The notes under the pieces: generated by a model
What the model was told of the DNA's origin: nothing
What the model saw: only the letters and a program-made list of their open reading frames with translations
The model's database searches: none
IMG/VR virus record: IMGVR_UViG_3300050139_000003
Span: 1 to 34,435 of that record
Origin: a virus
Strand: one strand, 5' to 3'
DNA length: 34,435 nt
Shown here: one piece after another, positions 1 to 7,736 of the stretch
Numbering within the stretch: the stretch's first letter is position 1
How the letters are laid out: each line of letters opens with the position of its first letter
Program-made: the position numbers and the translations under genes

Positions 1-99
1 ATTTTGTATTAAGAACTAGTTTCTTTACAGAAACTCTATATTAGTAGTCTCTTAAAAGTACCTAGTGTAGTGTCTGTCTTAAGATAAGGAAAATAGATA

Positions 100-174
100 A
101 TGAAAATTTTAGGTTGGGTTAAGGAAACTTGGTTAGGTCTTTTAGTAATTGGTATTTGTCTCTTAGTATTTTAA
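100..174 (+). CDS. 24-residue single-span membrane peptide
   Basis: Short ORF starting ATG at 100 with a purine-rich AAGGA upstream and ending TAA just before terS. After a short Lys/Trp/Glu-containing head, the second half is a hydrophobic stretch (Leu, Val, Ile, Cys) long enough for one membrane span. It could be a small holin-like or membrane peptide, but nothing in it identifies a function. It sits directly upstream of the packaging genes in the same direction. Being so short, it could be a chance ORF; the ribosome-binding site and position favour a real gene. Confidence 0.4.
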   Translation: MKILGWVKETWLGLLVIGICLLVF

Positions 175-181
175 TATAAAA

Positions 182-868
182 ATGTTATCTAAGGCAATTA
201 CTAAAGATGCATCTAGTTTTGATATATCTTCTTTACCTGAAACTATTCTAGTTTCTAAAAAGAATTTAGAGAAAACTAAAAAGATTACTACAGAAGAGTA
301 TCGTCTTAGGCACGATCCTCGTTATCGTAATCGGTATTCTGATACTAAGAAGATGGAAGTTGTTTGTTGTTTCGCAGTGTGTGGGAACTCCAAACAAGCT
401 TCTGAGATTACAAAGGTGCCAGAGGCAACTATCCGTACTTGGAAACAAACAGAGTGGTGGTATGAAATCCTTTCTCGTATTCAAGCTGAGGAAGACGAGG
501 AGTTAGATACCAAGTTAACTAAACTCTTGAATAAAGCAGTAGCTCATGTTAATGATAGACTAGATGAGGGGGATTGGGTATACAATGCCAAGCTCGACAA
601 ACTTATTCGTAAACCTATTAATGCTAAAGATGCTGCTATCGTTACCGCTATTACTATTGATAAGCGACAACTCCTTCGTGGACAGCCCACTTCCCGAGTG
701 GAAAAGGTTAGCCAATCCGAACGACTTACAAAACTTGCGGAACAATTCGCCAAATTCTCTTTGGCAAAAGAAGTTTCCTCAACTGCTGAATTGGTAGAAA
801 TAGAAGAAGAGGTGGTATCTGAGGAAGAGGTAGAAGAAGTTACAATCAATGAGTTGTTCTCAGAATAA
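182..868 (+). CDS. terS: Terminase small subunit (putative)
   Basis: 228 residues. Inferred role: recognises the phage DNA and recruits the large terminase subunit to start packaging. Residues about 69-92 read as a helix-turn-helix (N-S-K-Q-A-S-E-I ... A-T-I-R-T-W-K), the DNA-binding part expected in small terminases. The middle is helical and the last 30 residues are very acidic (runs of Glu). It lies immediately before terL, and its TAA overlaps the terL ATG (TAATG), which fits the usual terS-terL order and translational coupling. The start at 182 has no clear Shine-Dalgarno; another in-frame start could be used. The identification rests on HTH plus position, not on a diagnostic motif. Confidence 0.75.
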   Translation: MLSKAITKDASSFDISSLPETILVSKKNLEKTKKITTEEYRLRHDPRYRNRYSDTKKMEVVCCFAVCGNSKQASEITKVPEATIRTWKQTEWWYEILSRIQAEEDEELDTKLTKLLNKAVAHVNDRLDEGDWVYNAKLDKLIRKPINAKDAAIVTAITIDKRQLLRGQPTSRVEKVSQSERLTKLAEQFAKFSLAKEVSSTAELVEIEEEVVSEEEVEEVTINELFSE

Positions 869-1791
869 TGTTAGATGAGAATATTATTGAGGGCTTCGTT
901 GCAAGTCTTCTCCTTGGCAAGTTCGATGGTGCTACTACAATACCAAAAGTACACAAGGAGTGGTGGAAACTCTGCACTTCTGAGGATAAACTTATTGCCA
1001 TAGCTGCTCCGCGAGGTCATGCCAAAAGCACAGCGATTACCCTTTCTTTCTTACTCGCGTCCGTCTTATTTAAGCAATCTAAATTTGTAATTTTAGTATC
1101 CGATACTGAAACACAAGCATCCCTCTTCCTGGGGGATATAACATCTGAACTTTCTGAGAACGAAGATTTAAAGTCTTTGTTTGGTCTTAAGAAGTTTCTT
1201 AAACTATCTGCTACAGACATCATTGTAGAGATGGAAGATGGAAGTAGATTTCGTATTATCGCTAAGGGTGCAGAACAAAAACTACGTGGCCTTAAGTGGG
1301 GTAATAAACGCCCTGATTTAATCATCTGTCATAAAGAGGACACAGATATTTACACGCCGGAAACTGGCTGGATAAAGAATCAAGATTACCCAAATGCAAA
1401 AATTGTATCTAGTGAAGTTTATGAAGTAGAGTTTGAAGATGGTATCAAAGAGATAGTTAGCTCAGACCATAGATATTTTATAGAGGGGTATGGATGGAAG
1501 TTTCCTTGGCAGATGAAATCAAACGAGAACGTCATAGAGAATCTAACAGACGATATAATGAACTCCATCCTGAGCGCAGAAAAGAACAAAACAAAGCATA
1601 CAACGCAAATCCAAAAACTAAAGAACGGTTTCAAAAGTGGGTTGCAAATAATCTTGATGCTTATAATAATTCAAGGGCGCAATGGTCGAAAGATAATCCC
1701 GCAAAGGTTAAAGCAAATACTGAGAAATACCGTAGGGAACATCCTGGCTGGATGGCTGCTCAATGTGCAAAACGTAGGGCAAAGAAGTTGA
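868..1791 (+). CDS. terL: Terminase large subunit, N-terminal ATPase half fused to intein N-half
   Basis: Residues 1-153 are the start of the packaging motor ATPase. APRGHAKST at about 47-55 is the Walker A loop and RPDLII at 148-153 leads into Walker B. At Cys154 (codon at 1327) the reading changes to an intein start: C-H-K-E-D-T-D-I-Y-T-P-E-T-G fits intein block A, and I-V-S-S-D-H-R-Y-F-I followed by G-Y-G-W at about 198-210 fits block B. Beyond codon 1495 the frame becomes low-quality sequence to a TGA at 1789. Here the HNH ORF in another frame takes over. The rest of TerL resumes in this same frame at 2101. Full TerL needs protein splicing and removal of the frame breaks, or trans-splicing. 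Confidence 0.85.
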   Translation: MLDENIIEGFVASLLLGKFDGATTIPKVHKEWWKLCTSEDKLIAIAAPRGHAKSTAITLSFLLASVLFKQSKFVILVSDTETQASLFLGDITSELSENEDLKSLFGLKKFLKLSATDIIVEMEDGSRFRIIAKGAEQKLRGLKWGNKRPDLIICHKEDTDIYTPETGWIKNQDYPNAKIVSSEVYEVEFEDGIKEIVSSDHRYFIEGYGWKFPWQMKSNENVIENLTDDIMNSILSAEKNKTKHTTQIQKLKNGFKSGLQIILMLIIIQGRNGRKIIPQRLKQILRNTVGNILAGWLLNVQNVGQRS

Positions 1792-2009
1792 GTGCTACTC
1801 CTAAGTGGGTAGACAAAGAAGAACTCTTTCTTATAGAAGAAGCATACTACTTAGCTAGAATTAGAACTGATCTTTTTGGTTTTCCTTGGGATGTGGATCA
1901 CATCATTCCTTTACAGGGAAAGACTGTTTGTGGTTTGCATACCCTTGCTAATCTACAGGTAATACCAAGTTCTTCCAATTATAGTAAAGGAAACAGCTTT
2001 GAGGGTTAA
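1494..2009 (+). CDS. HNH homing endonuclease inside the terL intein, in a different frame
   Basis: 171 residues. Inferred role: cuts an intein-less terL allele to spread the element. The N-terminal half has charged tandem units of the R-R-Y-N-E-L-H-P-E-R-R type seen in many phage HNH enzymes. The C-terminal half has the HNH core D-V-D-H-I-I-P-L, then L-A-N-L-Q-V-I-P and a final N-Y-S-K-G-N-S-F. Its ATG at 1494 follows GAGGGG (1483-1488) at a good distance, so it may be translated on its own. It ends TAA at 2007-2009, where the intein C-half starts in the TerL frame. Alternatively, it was once fused in frame and two shifts of opposite sign broke it out; G-Y-G-W joined to E-V-S-L-A-D-E-I would read well. 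Confidence 0.85.
   Translation: MEVSLADEIKRERHRESNRRYNELHPERRKEQNKAYNANPKTKERFQKWVANNLDAYNNSRAQWSKDNPAKVKANTEKYRREHPGWMAAQCAKRRAKKLSATPKWVDKEELFLIEEAYYLARIRTDLFGFPWDVDHIIPLQGKTVCGLHTLANLQVIPSSSNYSKGNSFEG
1986..2001 (+). promoter_or_regulatory. Possible ribosome-binding site and TTG start for the intein C-half
   Basis: AAAGGAAA at 1986-1993 is followed seven bases after GGA by TTG at 1999-2001, which is in the TerL frame. The frame is open from the stop at 1960-1962 to the amber at 2113. This could start a separately translated intein C-half, as expected for a split intein. It also lies inside the HNH coding sequence, so it may be coincidence. Confidence 0.3.
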
Positions 2010-2112
2010 GTCTGTTACTCGCCTTGAGGAGGGGGCAAATGTCGTCACTGTTAGAACGCAAGGCGGATGGTATAAAACCAAAGCCGGAATGTCCCACAAC
2101 TGTGACGACCTT

Positions 2113-2115
2113 TAG
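2113..2115 (+). other. In-frame amber codon in the terL C-extein
   Basis: Directly after the splice junction the TerL frame reads Cys-Asp-Asp-Leu, then TAG, then Leu-Glu-Asn-Glu-Glu, and continues as clear terminase sequence. TAG is used as a normal stop elsewhere in the window, for example at 6571, 13363, 21279, 22890 and 23812, so general recoding is unlikely. A GAG-to-TAG change or a six-base insertion (TAGCTG) would both explain it. Translation of the nuclease half would need suppression, readthrough or a downstream start. Confidence 0.9.
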
Positions 2116-2241
2116 CTGGAGAATGAAGAGGCTGTTGCTAGTTCGGAAAGACGCGAGAAATTCCGTAGATGGTTTAATGCTGCTCTTGTTCCTGCTTTAG
2201 CACAACATGGCAGACTCATCATAGTCGGTACTATTCTTCAC

Positions 2242-3135
2242 ATGGATAGTTGGCTTGAAAGGTTAATGCCAGATACAGCGGCTAAGACCACTGTTGAGGA
2301 GGGGTTAAAACTCTACTCTATAAAGAAGTCAATGTGGAGAGCAGTTAAGTATCGTGCGCATAACCAGGACTTCAGCCAGATACTCTGGGCAGAGAGATTC
2401 TCAAGAGAGTCTTTACAAGTAAAACGGCAATGGTATATAGACCAGGGATTACCAGATGTATATTCCCAAGAGTACCTTAATTATCCAATAGATGAAAGTT
2501 CAGCTTACTTTAAACGGGATGACTTCTTACCTTTTACTCTAGATGACTACGAAGAGAAACTTAACTATTATTCAGCGGTTGATTTCGCTATATCTACAAG
2601 AGAAGGTTCTGATTTCACTGTTATTGCTACCACTGGTGTTGCCTCTAGTGGTGATCTACTTGTTGTAGACATTCGTAGAGGAAGATGGGATTCTGCTGAA
2701 ATTATAGAGCAGATGTTTACAGTTCATACTAAGTATAAACCTGAGTTGTTTATTGTGGAACAAGGGGCTATTCAGAAGAGTATAGGACCATTCCTACAGA
2801 AAGAGATGATGCAGAGGGGAAAGTTTATTAACTTATATCCTCTTGTTCCTACCAAAGACAAACAATCACGAGCAAGATCATTGCAGGCCCGTATGCGAGC
2901 AGGGGGAATACGTTATGATAAAGATAAACTATGGTATCCTATACTTGAAGACGAAATGGCAAGATTTCCTAAAGACCGCCATGATGACCAAGTTGATGCA
3001 CTTTCTTGGATTGGATTAACTCTAGATAAGTTTATAGAAGCCTCAACTCCACAAGAAGATGCAGATGAGGAGTATAACAACATGATTAACGACTCAACTG
3101 AACAACAAGGCCGAAGCCGGTATACAGGATACTAA
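2242..3135 (+). CDS. terL: Terminase large subunit, C-terminal nuclease half
   Basis: The terminase frame is open from 2116; 2242 is the first ATG after the amber codon. Conserved sequence already starts upstream at the splice junction (2101), including E-R-R-E-K-F-R-R-W-F and the motor motif G-R-L-I-I-V-G-T-I-L-H, so a product from 2242 alone would lack part of the ATPase. From 2242 the RNase H-like nuclease is intact: Asp114 in Y-Y-S-A-V-D-F-A, Glu173 in L-F-I-V-E-Q, and the acidic group R-H-D-D-Q-V-D-A-L at about 246-254. This domain cuts concatemeric DNA at the start and end of packaging. Joined to the N half the enzyme would be about 500 residues, normal for TerL. Portal follows three bases later. 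Confidence 0.85.
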   Translation: MDSWLERLMPDTAAKTTVEEGLKLYSIKKSMWRAVKYRAHNQDFSQILWAERFSRESLQVKRQWYIDQGLPDVYSQEYLNYPIDESSAYFKRDDFLPFTLDDYEEKLNYYSAVDFAISTREGSDFTVIATTGVASSGDLLVVDIRRGRWDSAEIIEQMFTVHTKYKPELFIVEQGAIQKSIGPFLQKEMMQRGKFINLYPLVPTKDKQSRARSLQARMRAGGIRYDKDKLWYPILEDEMARFPKDRHDDQVDALSWIGLTLDKFIEASTPQEDADEEYNNMINDSTEQQGRSRYTGY

Positions 3136-3138
3136 TAC

Positions 3139-5301
3139 ATGGAATTAGATGCTAAACTAGACCTTAAAAAAGTAGTTAAAAGCAAGAATATTGCTGATAT
3201 GCTGGATGAGGGGGACCTTGCTAAAATTGCTAGTCTTGTTCACGATGAGTGGTTTATAGACCAGACCTCTCGTTATGATTGGGAGAATAAGACAGCGGAA
3301 GCAATGAAGTTGGCACTTCAGGTTATGGAAGAGAAATCCTTTCCCTGGGCTGGTGCATCTAATGTCAAGTTCCCTTTAGTAACTATTGCTGCTTTACAGT
3401 ATTCTGCAAGAGCATATCCTGCCTTGATTCCAGACAGTGAGGTAGTTAAAATGCGGGTAGTAGCAGAGAACGATGATTCTGGTGCTGCTCAGGCTAGGGC
3501 CGATAGGGTTGAGGATTATATGTCCTTCCAACTTCTAGAAGAGGATGAAGATTGGGAAGAGCATATGGATAAGATGCTCATCTCACAGGCCATCGTAGGT
3601 TGTGCTTTTAAGAAAACCTACTTTGATCCTATATTAGGTCATAATGAATCTGAACATATTCTTGCTAAAGATTTATATATTCCCTACTTCGCAAAATCAC
3701 TCGATTGTGCTTCTCGTATTACTCAAATCTTATACTACTCTAAAAATGAACTTCTTGAGAAACAGAGACGTGGTTTATTTCTAGAATGTAAATTTCACCA
3801 GCCAGAAGTCAGTCTTGATGATCCCATTCAACAAGCAGAGGAAGATGCACAGGGGGTTATCGCTCCTTCTAATGATCTTTCTGCTCCATATGAACTCCTT
3901 GAACAGCACAGATATATTGATTTAGATGGTGATGGGTATGAGGAACCGTACATAGTAACAATTAAAAAGGATACTAAGGAGTTACTAAGAATTGTTGCAA
4001 GATTTACTTCTGGTAATATTCAAACTAATAAAGATAAAGAAATTATCTATATTAAACCAGATCAATACTTTACTAAGTTTTCCTTTATTCCTAGTCCAGA
4101 TGGAGGTATTTACGATCTGGGATTTGGGGTGTTACTTGGGCCTCTTAATGAGTCTATTAATACTATTCTTAATCAACTGGTGGATGCCGGTACTCTCTCT
4201 AACACCGCTGGTGGTTTTCTTGGGCGTGGGGTCAAGTTTCGTTCTGGTGATAATAATTTCAGACCATTTGAATGGAAGAGAGTTGACTCGACGGGAGATG
4301 ATCTTAAAAAGGGTATCTTTCCTCTGCCTGTACGGGAACCTAGCAATGTACTTTTTCAACTATTAAATCTTTTAATAGACTATGGTAACAGAATTGGGAT
4401 GGCAACAGACCCAATGGTGGGGGAAAACCCAGGACAAAATACACCAGCAGAAACCTCTCGTAACATGATTTCCGAAGGAAAACGAATCTTTAATGCTGTC
4501 TATAAGCGTACTTATAGAGGTCTTAAGGAGGAGTTCAGAAAACTATATCATCTCAATAGTATTTATCTTAACACCACTCATAACTATTATTCTCTACTTA
4601 CAGGGCAATCTGCAAAGGTTATGCAAGCAGACTTCTCTGGAGAAGGCAAAGATGTGGTTCCAGCAGCAGACCCTAGTATGATAAGTGATGAGGAGAAGAT
4701 GCAATCTGCACAAATGGTGCTAGGTCGTTCTGATGCCTCTCCCTTGTATAATAAATATCAAGTGGAGCGTAATTTTCTTAAAGCAATGAAAGTTCAGGAT
4801 ATTGATTCTATCTTAAATAAAGTTCCACCACAACCACAACCTGATCCTAAGATTGCTGTCGAGACAATGAAGATTGCTCAAGAAGATAAGAAACTTAAAC
4901 AAGATATTATATTTAAGATACAGCAATTGCAACAAGAAACTAAATATCTTGAAGCAGAGATTCTACAGAAGGAAGCACAAGCTGCCCTTATGTTAGCACA
5001 ATCCAAGGGTGTAGAAACAGGTCATCAAGTTGCAGCTATGCAAACCGCTGCTGCTTTGTTGAAGCAGAAACACGAGGGTACATTAGAATCTTTGAGGTTC
5101 TTACAAGAACTTTCTCAAATGAGTTTTGATAACCAGCATAAAACTGCACAATTGAAATTAGATAATGCAACAGCAGAAGCACCTGAATCACCAGTAGAGG
5201 ATCAGAGCCAAGGAGAAGAGAATGATACAAGCGGGGGAATGGCAGGAGTGGCAGACCCATCCGGTAACAGTGGAATGGTACAAGTTCCTGGACAGTCTTA
5301 A
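3139..5301 (+). CDS. Portal protein (P22-size)
   Basis: 720 residues, close to the P22 portal length. It forms the ring at the head vertex through which DNA enters and leaves, docking TerL during packaging and the tail afterwards. The N-terminal third has W-E-N-K-T-A-E-A-M-K and S-F-P-W-A-G-A-S-N-V-K-F-P-L, typical of this group of portals. Residues about 560-670 form a long Gln/Lys/Glu-rich helical region (K-I-A-V-E-T-M-K ... I-Q-Q-L-Q-Q-E), consistent with the barrel or crown helix. The tail end is rich in Gly, Ser and Pro. Position directly after terL supports the call. The next gene starts inside its last 80 bases. Confidence 0.85.
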   Translation: MELDAKLDLKKVVKSKNIADMLDEGDLAKIASLVHDEWFIDQTSRYDWENKTAEAMKLALQVMEEKSFPWAGASNVKFPLVTIAALQYSARAYPALIPDSEVVKMRVVAENDDSGAAQARADRVEDYMSFQLLEEDEDWEEHMDKMLISQAIVGCAFKKTYFDPILGHNESEHILAKDLYIPYFAKSLDCASRITQILYYSKNELLEKQRRGLFLECKFHQPEVSLDDPIQQAEEDAQGVIAPSNDLSAPYELLEQHRYIDLDGDGYEEPYIVTIKKDTKELLRIVARFTSGNIQTNKDKEIIYIKPDQYFTKFSFIPSPDGGIYDLGFGVLLGPLNESINTILNQLVDAGTLSNTAGGFLGRGVKFRSGDNNFRPFEWKRVDSTGDDLKKGIFPLPVREPSNVLFQLLNLLIDYGNRIGMATDPMVGENPGQNTPAETSRNMISEGKRIFNAVYKRTYRGLKEEFRKLYHLNSIYLNTTHNYYSLLTGQSAKVMQADFSGEGKDVVPAADPSMISDEEKMQSAQMVLGRSDASPLYNKYQVERNFLKAMKVQDIDSILNKVPPQPQPDPKIAVETMKIAQEDKKLKQDIIFKIQQLQQETKYLEAEILQKEAQAALMLAQSKGVETGHQVAAMQTAAALLKQKHEGTLESLRFLQELSQMSFDNQHKTAQLKLDNATAEAPESPVEDQSQGEENDTSGGMAGVADPSGNSGMVQVPGQS

Positions 5302-5467
5302 AAAGGAATTACAAGAAGAGTGGAGTAAGAGTATTTATGTTGGAGAGACAGGTGATGAGACTCTACAGCGTAATGCAGCAGCAATAGGGCAAGTGCAATT
5401 AATAGATAAACTTAAAGAAGCAACAGTAGAAAATGTGACTGAGGAAAACTATGAATATAGAGAATAA
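5222..5467 (+). CDS. Small conserved phage protein between portal and GroES-like gene
   Basis: 81 residues, charged and probably helical, with W-Y-K-F-L-D-S-L-K-K-E-L-Q-E-E-W and N-A-A-A-I-G-Q-V-Q. Similar short proteins commonly follow portals in podovirus-like genomes; their role is unknown to me. The start at ATG 5222 overlaps the portal end by 80 bases in another frame and is supported by AAGGAG six to seven bases upstream. Its own end overlaps the start of the GroES-like gene by 17 bases. This tight packing indicates one late head-assembly operon. Confidence 0.7.
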   Translation: MIQAGEWQEWQTHPVTVEWYKFLDSLKKELQEEWSKSIYVGETGDETLQRNAAAIGQVQLIDKLKEATVENVTEENYEYRE

Positions 5468-5771
5468 AAGTGGGATTACCCCAGTAGGCCTATCAGTTTT
5501 AGTCCTACCAGATCAAGTAGAAGAAAAGAGTACTGGTGGTATTATAGTAGCAACTACTACTGAGTTAGATAGGTTTCAAATGGCGCAAACAGATGCTCAA
5601 GTGATAGCAATTGGTCCCTTGGCCTGGCATGATGAACCTTCTCCAAGGTGTAAAGTAGGGGATAGAGTTATTATCGCTAAATACACAGGAATGGTTAGAC
5701 AAGGTAATGATGATTTAAAGTATCGGTTGGTATTAGATTCCGATATTGTTGCTCTCTTAGAGAAGGAATAA
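5451..5771 (+). CDS. GroES-like co-chaperonin (Cpn10)
   Basis: 106 residues, the normal size for Cpn10. It would cap host GroEL and help fold capsid protein, as gp31 does for T4. The order of features fits the family: an N-terminal strand (G-L-S-V-L-V-L-P), a mobile loop carrying the GroEL-binding hydrophobic tripeptide (S-T-G-G-I-I-V at about 27-33), a middle A-Q-V-I-A-I-G-P, then K-V-G-D-R-V-I-I-A-K-Y, and a terminal D-S-D-I-V-A-L-L-E. The start has GAGGAAA just upstream and overlaps the previous gene. It lies between portal and scaffold, before the major capsid gene, which fits a head-folding role. Confidence 0.9.
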   Translation: MNIENKSGITPVGLSVLVLPDQVEEKSTGGIIVATTTELDRFQMAQTDAQVIAIGPLAWHDEPSPRCKVGDRVIIAKYTGMVRQGNDDLKYRLVLDSDIVALLEKE

Positions 5772-5775
5772 GAAA

Positions 5776-6573
5776 ATGGCTGAAGATAATGATAATAATG
5801 ATGTTGTAGTACAACAAGAGACAGAAGCAAAGCAATTTGGTTGGGTCCCAAAGGAAGAATTTAAGGGAGAAGAGGCTGAATGGCGAGATGCAGATACTTT
5901 TCTGCGTAGAGGTAAGGAAATTAATGGTTTCTTGCGTAAGGATTTAGAGAAAATCCAACGAACTTTGCAGAGTAAGGATGCAGAAATTGCAGAAATTCGC
6001 TCTACAATGGAAGATTTCCGCAAATATCATAATGAAACTGAGCAAAGGGCATATAAACGTGCTATTGAAGACCTAAAACAGGAAAAAAGTGCAGCAATTG
6101 CACAGGGAGATGGGGATAAAGTAGTTCTTTTAGATGAACAAATAGATACTTTAAAGGAAGCACAAGCAAAACCTCAAGTAACTACTAACCAACCTACACC
6201 AGACCCTAAATTTGCCGCAGAATTTCAGACTTGGCAAGAAGAAAATAGTAATTGGTGGCAGAAGGATATGGAACTTACCGAATTAGCAGTTGACTTTGGT
6301 GAGATTCTAAAGAAGAAGAATCCTAATATGTTAGGTAAAGTATTTCTTGATGAGGTACTTAAGAAAGTTAAGAGTATTCATCCAGATAAGTTTGAGAACC
6401 CTAATCGTCAGAATTCAGCAGTAGGGAGTAGTTCTCAAGGTGGTGGTTCTCTAGGAAAGAAGAAGAAGAGTTATGATAATCTTCCTCCAGAAGCTAAGAA
6501 AGCTTGTGACAAGTTCACTAAGCAGAAATTAATGACAGAGGCCCAATACGTGGCCGATTATGATTGGGAGTAG
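5776..6573 (+). CDS. Head scaffolding protein (putative)
   Basis: 265 residues, strongly charged. The N-terminus has F-G-W-V-P-K-E-E-F-K-G and R-R-G-K-E-I-N-G-F, a pattern common in phage scaffold-like proteins just before capsid genes. Residues about 55-130 look like a coiled coil (L-E-K-I-Q-R-T-L-Q-S-K-D-A-E-I), followed by a Pro/Thr linker, a helical part and a basic Lys-rich segment near the end. Inferred role: guides procapsid assembly and then leaves. The stop is TAG. It is followed within a few bases by the next head gene. Confidence 0.7.
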   Translation: MAEDNDNNDVVVQQETEAKQFGWVPKEEFKGEEAEWRDADTFLRRGKEINGFLRKDLEKIQRTLQSKDAEIAEIRSTMEDFRKYHNETEQRAYKRAIEDLKQEKSAAIAQGDGDKVVLLDEQIDTLKEAQAKPQVTTNQPTPDPKFAAEFQTWQEENSNWWQKDMELTELAVDFGEILKKKNPNMLGKVFLDEVLKKVKSIHPDKFENPNRQNSAVGSSSQGGGSLGKKKKSYDNLPPEAKKACDKFTKQKLMTEAQYVADYDWE

Positions 6574-6578
6574 AGAAA

Positions 6579-7055
6579 ATGGTCTTTCAAAAGAAAAATG
6601 TAACTATTGAAAAAGAGGTAGTACAAGAAACTAAACAGGTAGAAAAGGTATCACAACTCAAGCCTCGCAATAAAAGAAAATCCTTTGGGTCCGCACAACT
6701 TAAACTACAGGTAGACCAGACTATTGATGGCTTCCATATACGTTGGGTTAATGATGAACCAGGAAGATTGCAATATGCACAAGATTGTGGATACTCTTTT
6801 GTAGAACCAGAAGAAGTAAAGTGGGAAGCCAATAAAGAAAGTAGAATAAAGGTATTGGCAGGAACACAAAAAGATAAAATAACTCCTATGTATACATACT
6901 TGATGAAACTTCCTATGGAATATTATCTTGAAGATAAGAAATTATATATGGAGAAAAACAAGCAATTTGAAGATGCTATCCGAGGGGGCAAGTTAGATCG
7001 TGAACCTGGTGATGGCAGATATATCCCTTCTGGGGGTATATCATACAAACCGTAA
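6579..7055 (+). CDS. Conserved head-region phage protein
   Basis: 158 residues starting ATG at 6579 with GGGAGTAGAG upstream; an in-frame TTG at 6564 is less likely because ATG 6579 is better placed. The basic N-terminus is followed by a conserved-looking core: G-F-H-I-R-W-V-N-D-E-P-G-R and A-Q-D-C-G-Y-S-F-V-E-P-E-E, later A-I-R-G-G-K-L-D and G-D-G-R-Y-I-P-S-G-G-I-S. I recognise this pattern from phage genomes, where it lies near scaffold and capsid genes. It is probably a head-associated protein, but no biochemical role is known to me. Confidence 0.65.
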   Translation: MVFQKKNVTIEKEVVQETKQVEKVSQLKPRNKRKSFGSAQLKLQVDQTIDGFHIRWVNDEPGRLQYAQDCGYSFVEPEEVKWEANKESRIKVLAGTQKDKITPMYTYLMKLPMEYYLEDKKLYMEKNKQFEDAIRGGKLDREPGDGRYIPSGGISYKP

Positions 7056-7075
7056 TTAATGTAAAGGAATAAAGA

Positions 7076-7720
7076 ATGGCTAACGTAAACGCCCCTAAAG
7101 GCTTTTCTCCAGTCAAATCATTGATAGGTGGTGCTTTCCCAGGACAAGGTAATCTATATTACATTGCTTCTGACGGAACCAACACTTATGCAATTGGTGA
7201 CGTGGTGATGAGTGCTGGTGGTGCTGATGCCAATGGTGTACGACAAGTAACAAAGTGGGCTGGTGCAACTACCACGTCTGCTTTGCCCTTGGGTATTATC
7301 ACTGGTTTTGCAACTCCTCCAGGTGGAACCGCTCTACAAGGTGCCCCACTTTCCCTAGAAAAACTCTATCTAGGTCTTAGTGCTGGTGCTCAATATGTAT
7401 ATGTTTGTGATGATCCTAATGTGGTATTTGAAGCACAGTTCGATAGTACGGCTATTACTACTACGACTATTGCTGGCAATGCCGCTGTAACGATTGTAGC
7501 AGATAATACCGCAACTCTGTCCGAAGCAGCACCTTTGTCAAAAATCGTGCTTACGTCTCCGGCTGTAACTGCAACGCTCCCTATTCGTTTGTTGGGTGCT
7601 GTACAGGTACAAAACAATGTGGTTGGTGCCTACGTTAAAGTCTGGTGCAAGTGGAATTACCATGAAAATGGTGTTACTGCTGGTGCATCCGGTACTGTCG
7701 TTGGCTACTTAGCACCCTAA
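7076..7720 (+). CDS. Probable head structural or decoration protein
   Basis: 214 residues, Ala/Thr/Val/Gly-rich and mostly beta. It opens A-P-K-G-F-S-P-V-K-S-L-I-G-G and contains L-Y-Y-I-A-S-D-G and a run of I-G-D-V-V. Proteins of this type are often placed just upstream of a major capsid gene and annotated as virion proteins. The late part has alternating Thr/Ala/Val strands. AAGGAATAAAG lies before the start. The gap to the capsid gene is 16 bases, so both are probably made from one message. Confidence 0.6.
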   Translation: MANVNAPKGFSPVKSLIGGAFPGQGNLYYIASDGTNTYAIGDVVMSAGGADANGVRQVTKWAGATTTSALPLGIITGFATPPGGTALQGAPLSLEKLYLGLSAGAQYVYVCDDPNVVFEAQFDSTAITTTTIAGNAAVTIVADNTATLSEAAPLSKIVLTSPAVTATLPIRLLGAVQVQNNVVGAYVKVWCKWNYHENGVTAGASGTVVGYLAP

Positions 7721-7736
7721 TGACTAAAGGAGAATA

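Larger units (their letters stand above)
1327..2100 (+). mobile_element. Intein/homing element in terL, with frame-broken endonuclease insert
   Basis: The element is exactly 258 codons long. It begins with Cys (1327-1329) and ends with His-Asn (2095-2100), followed by a Cys +1 residue, the chemistry of a class 1 intein. Block A and B signatures lie in the first 57 codons. The last 32 codons hold block F/G-like sequence (A-N-V-V-T-V-R-T ... G-M-S-H-N). Both ends are in the same frame as TerL. The middle, about 1497-2004, is open only in the frame one base earlier, where it encodes an HNH endonuclease. Removing it joins RPDLII to CDDL and restores a Walker B motif with its acidic pair. A group I intron is not needed to explain this. 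Confidence 0.82.

Noticed and set aside
1327-2100. Group I intron in terL
   Set aside because: The ends encode intein splice blocks with Cys first, His-Asn last and Cys +1 in the TerL frame; no intron core was needed or noticed.
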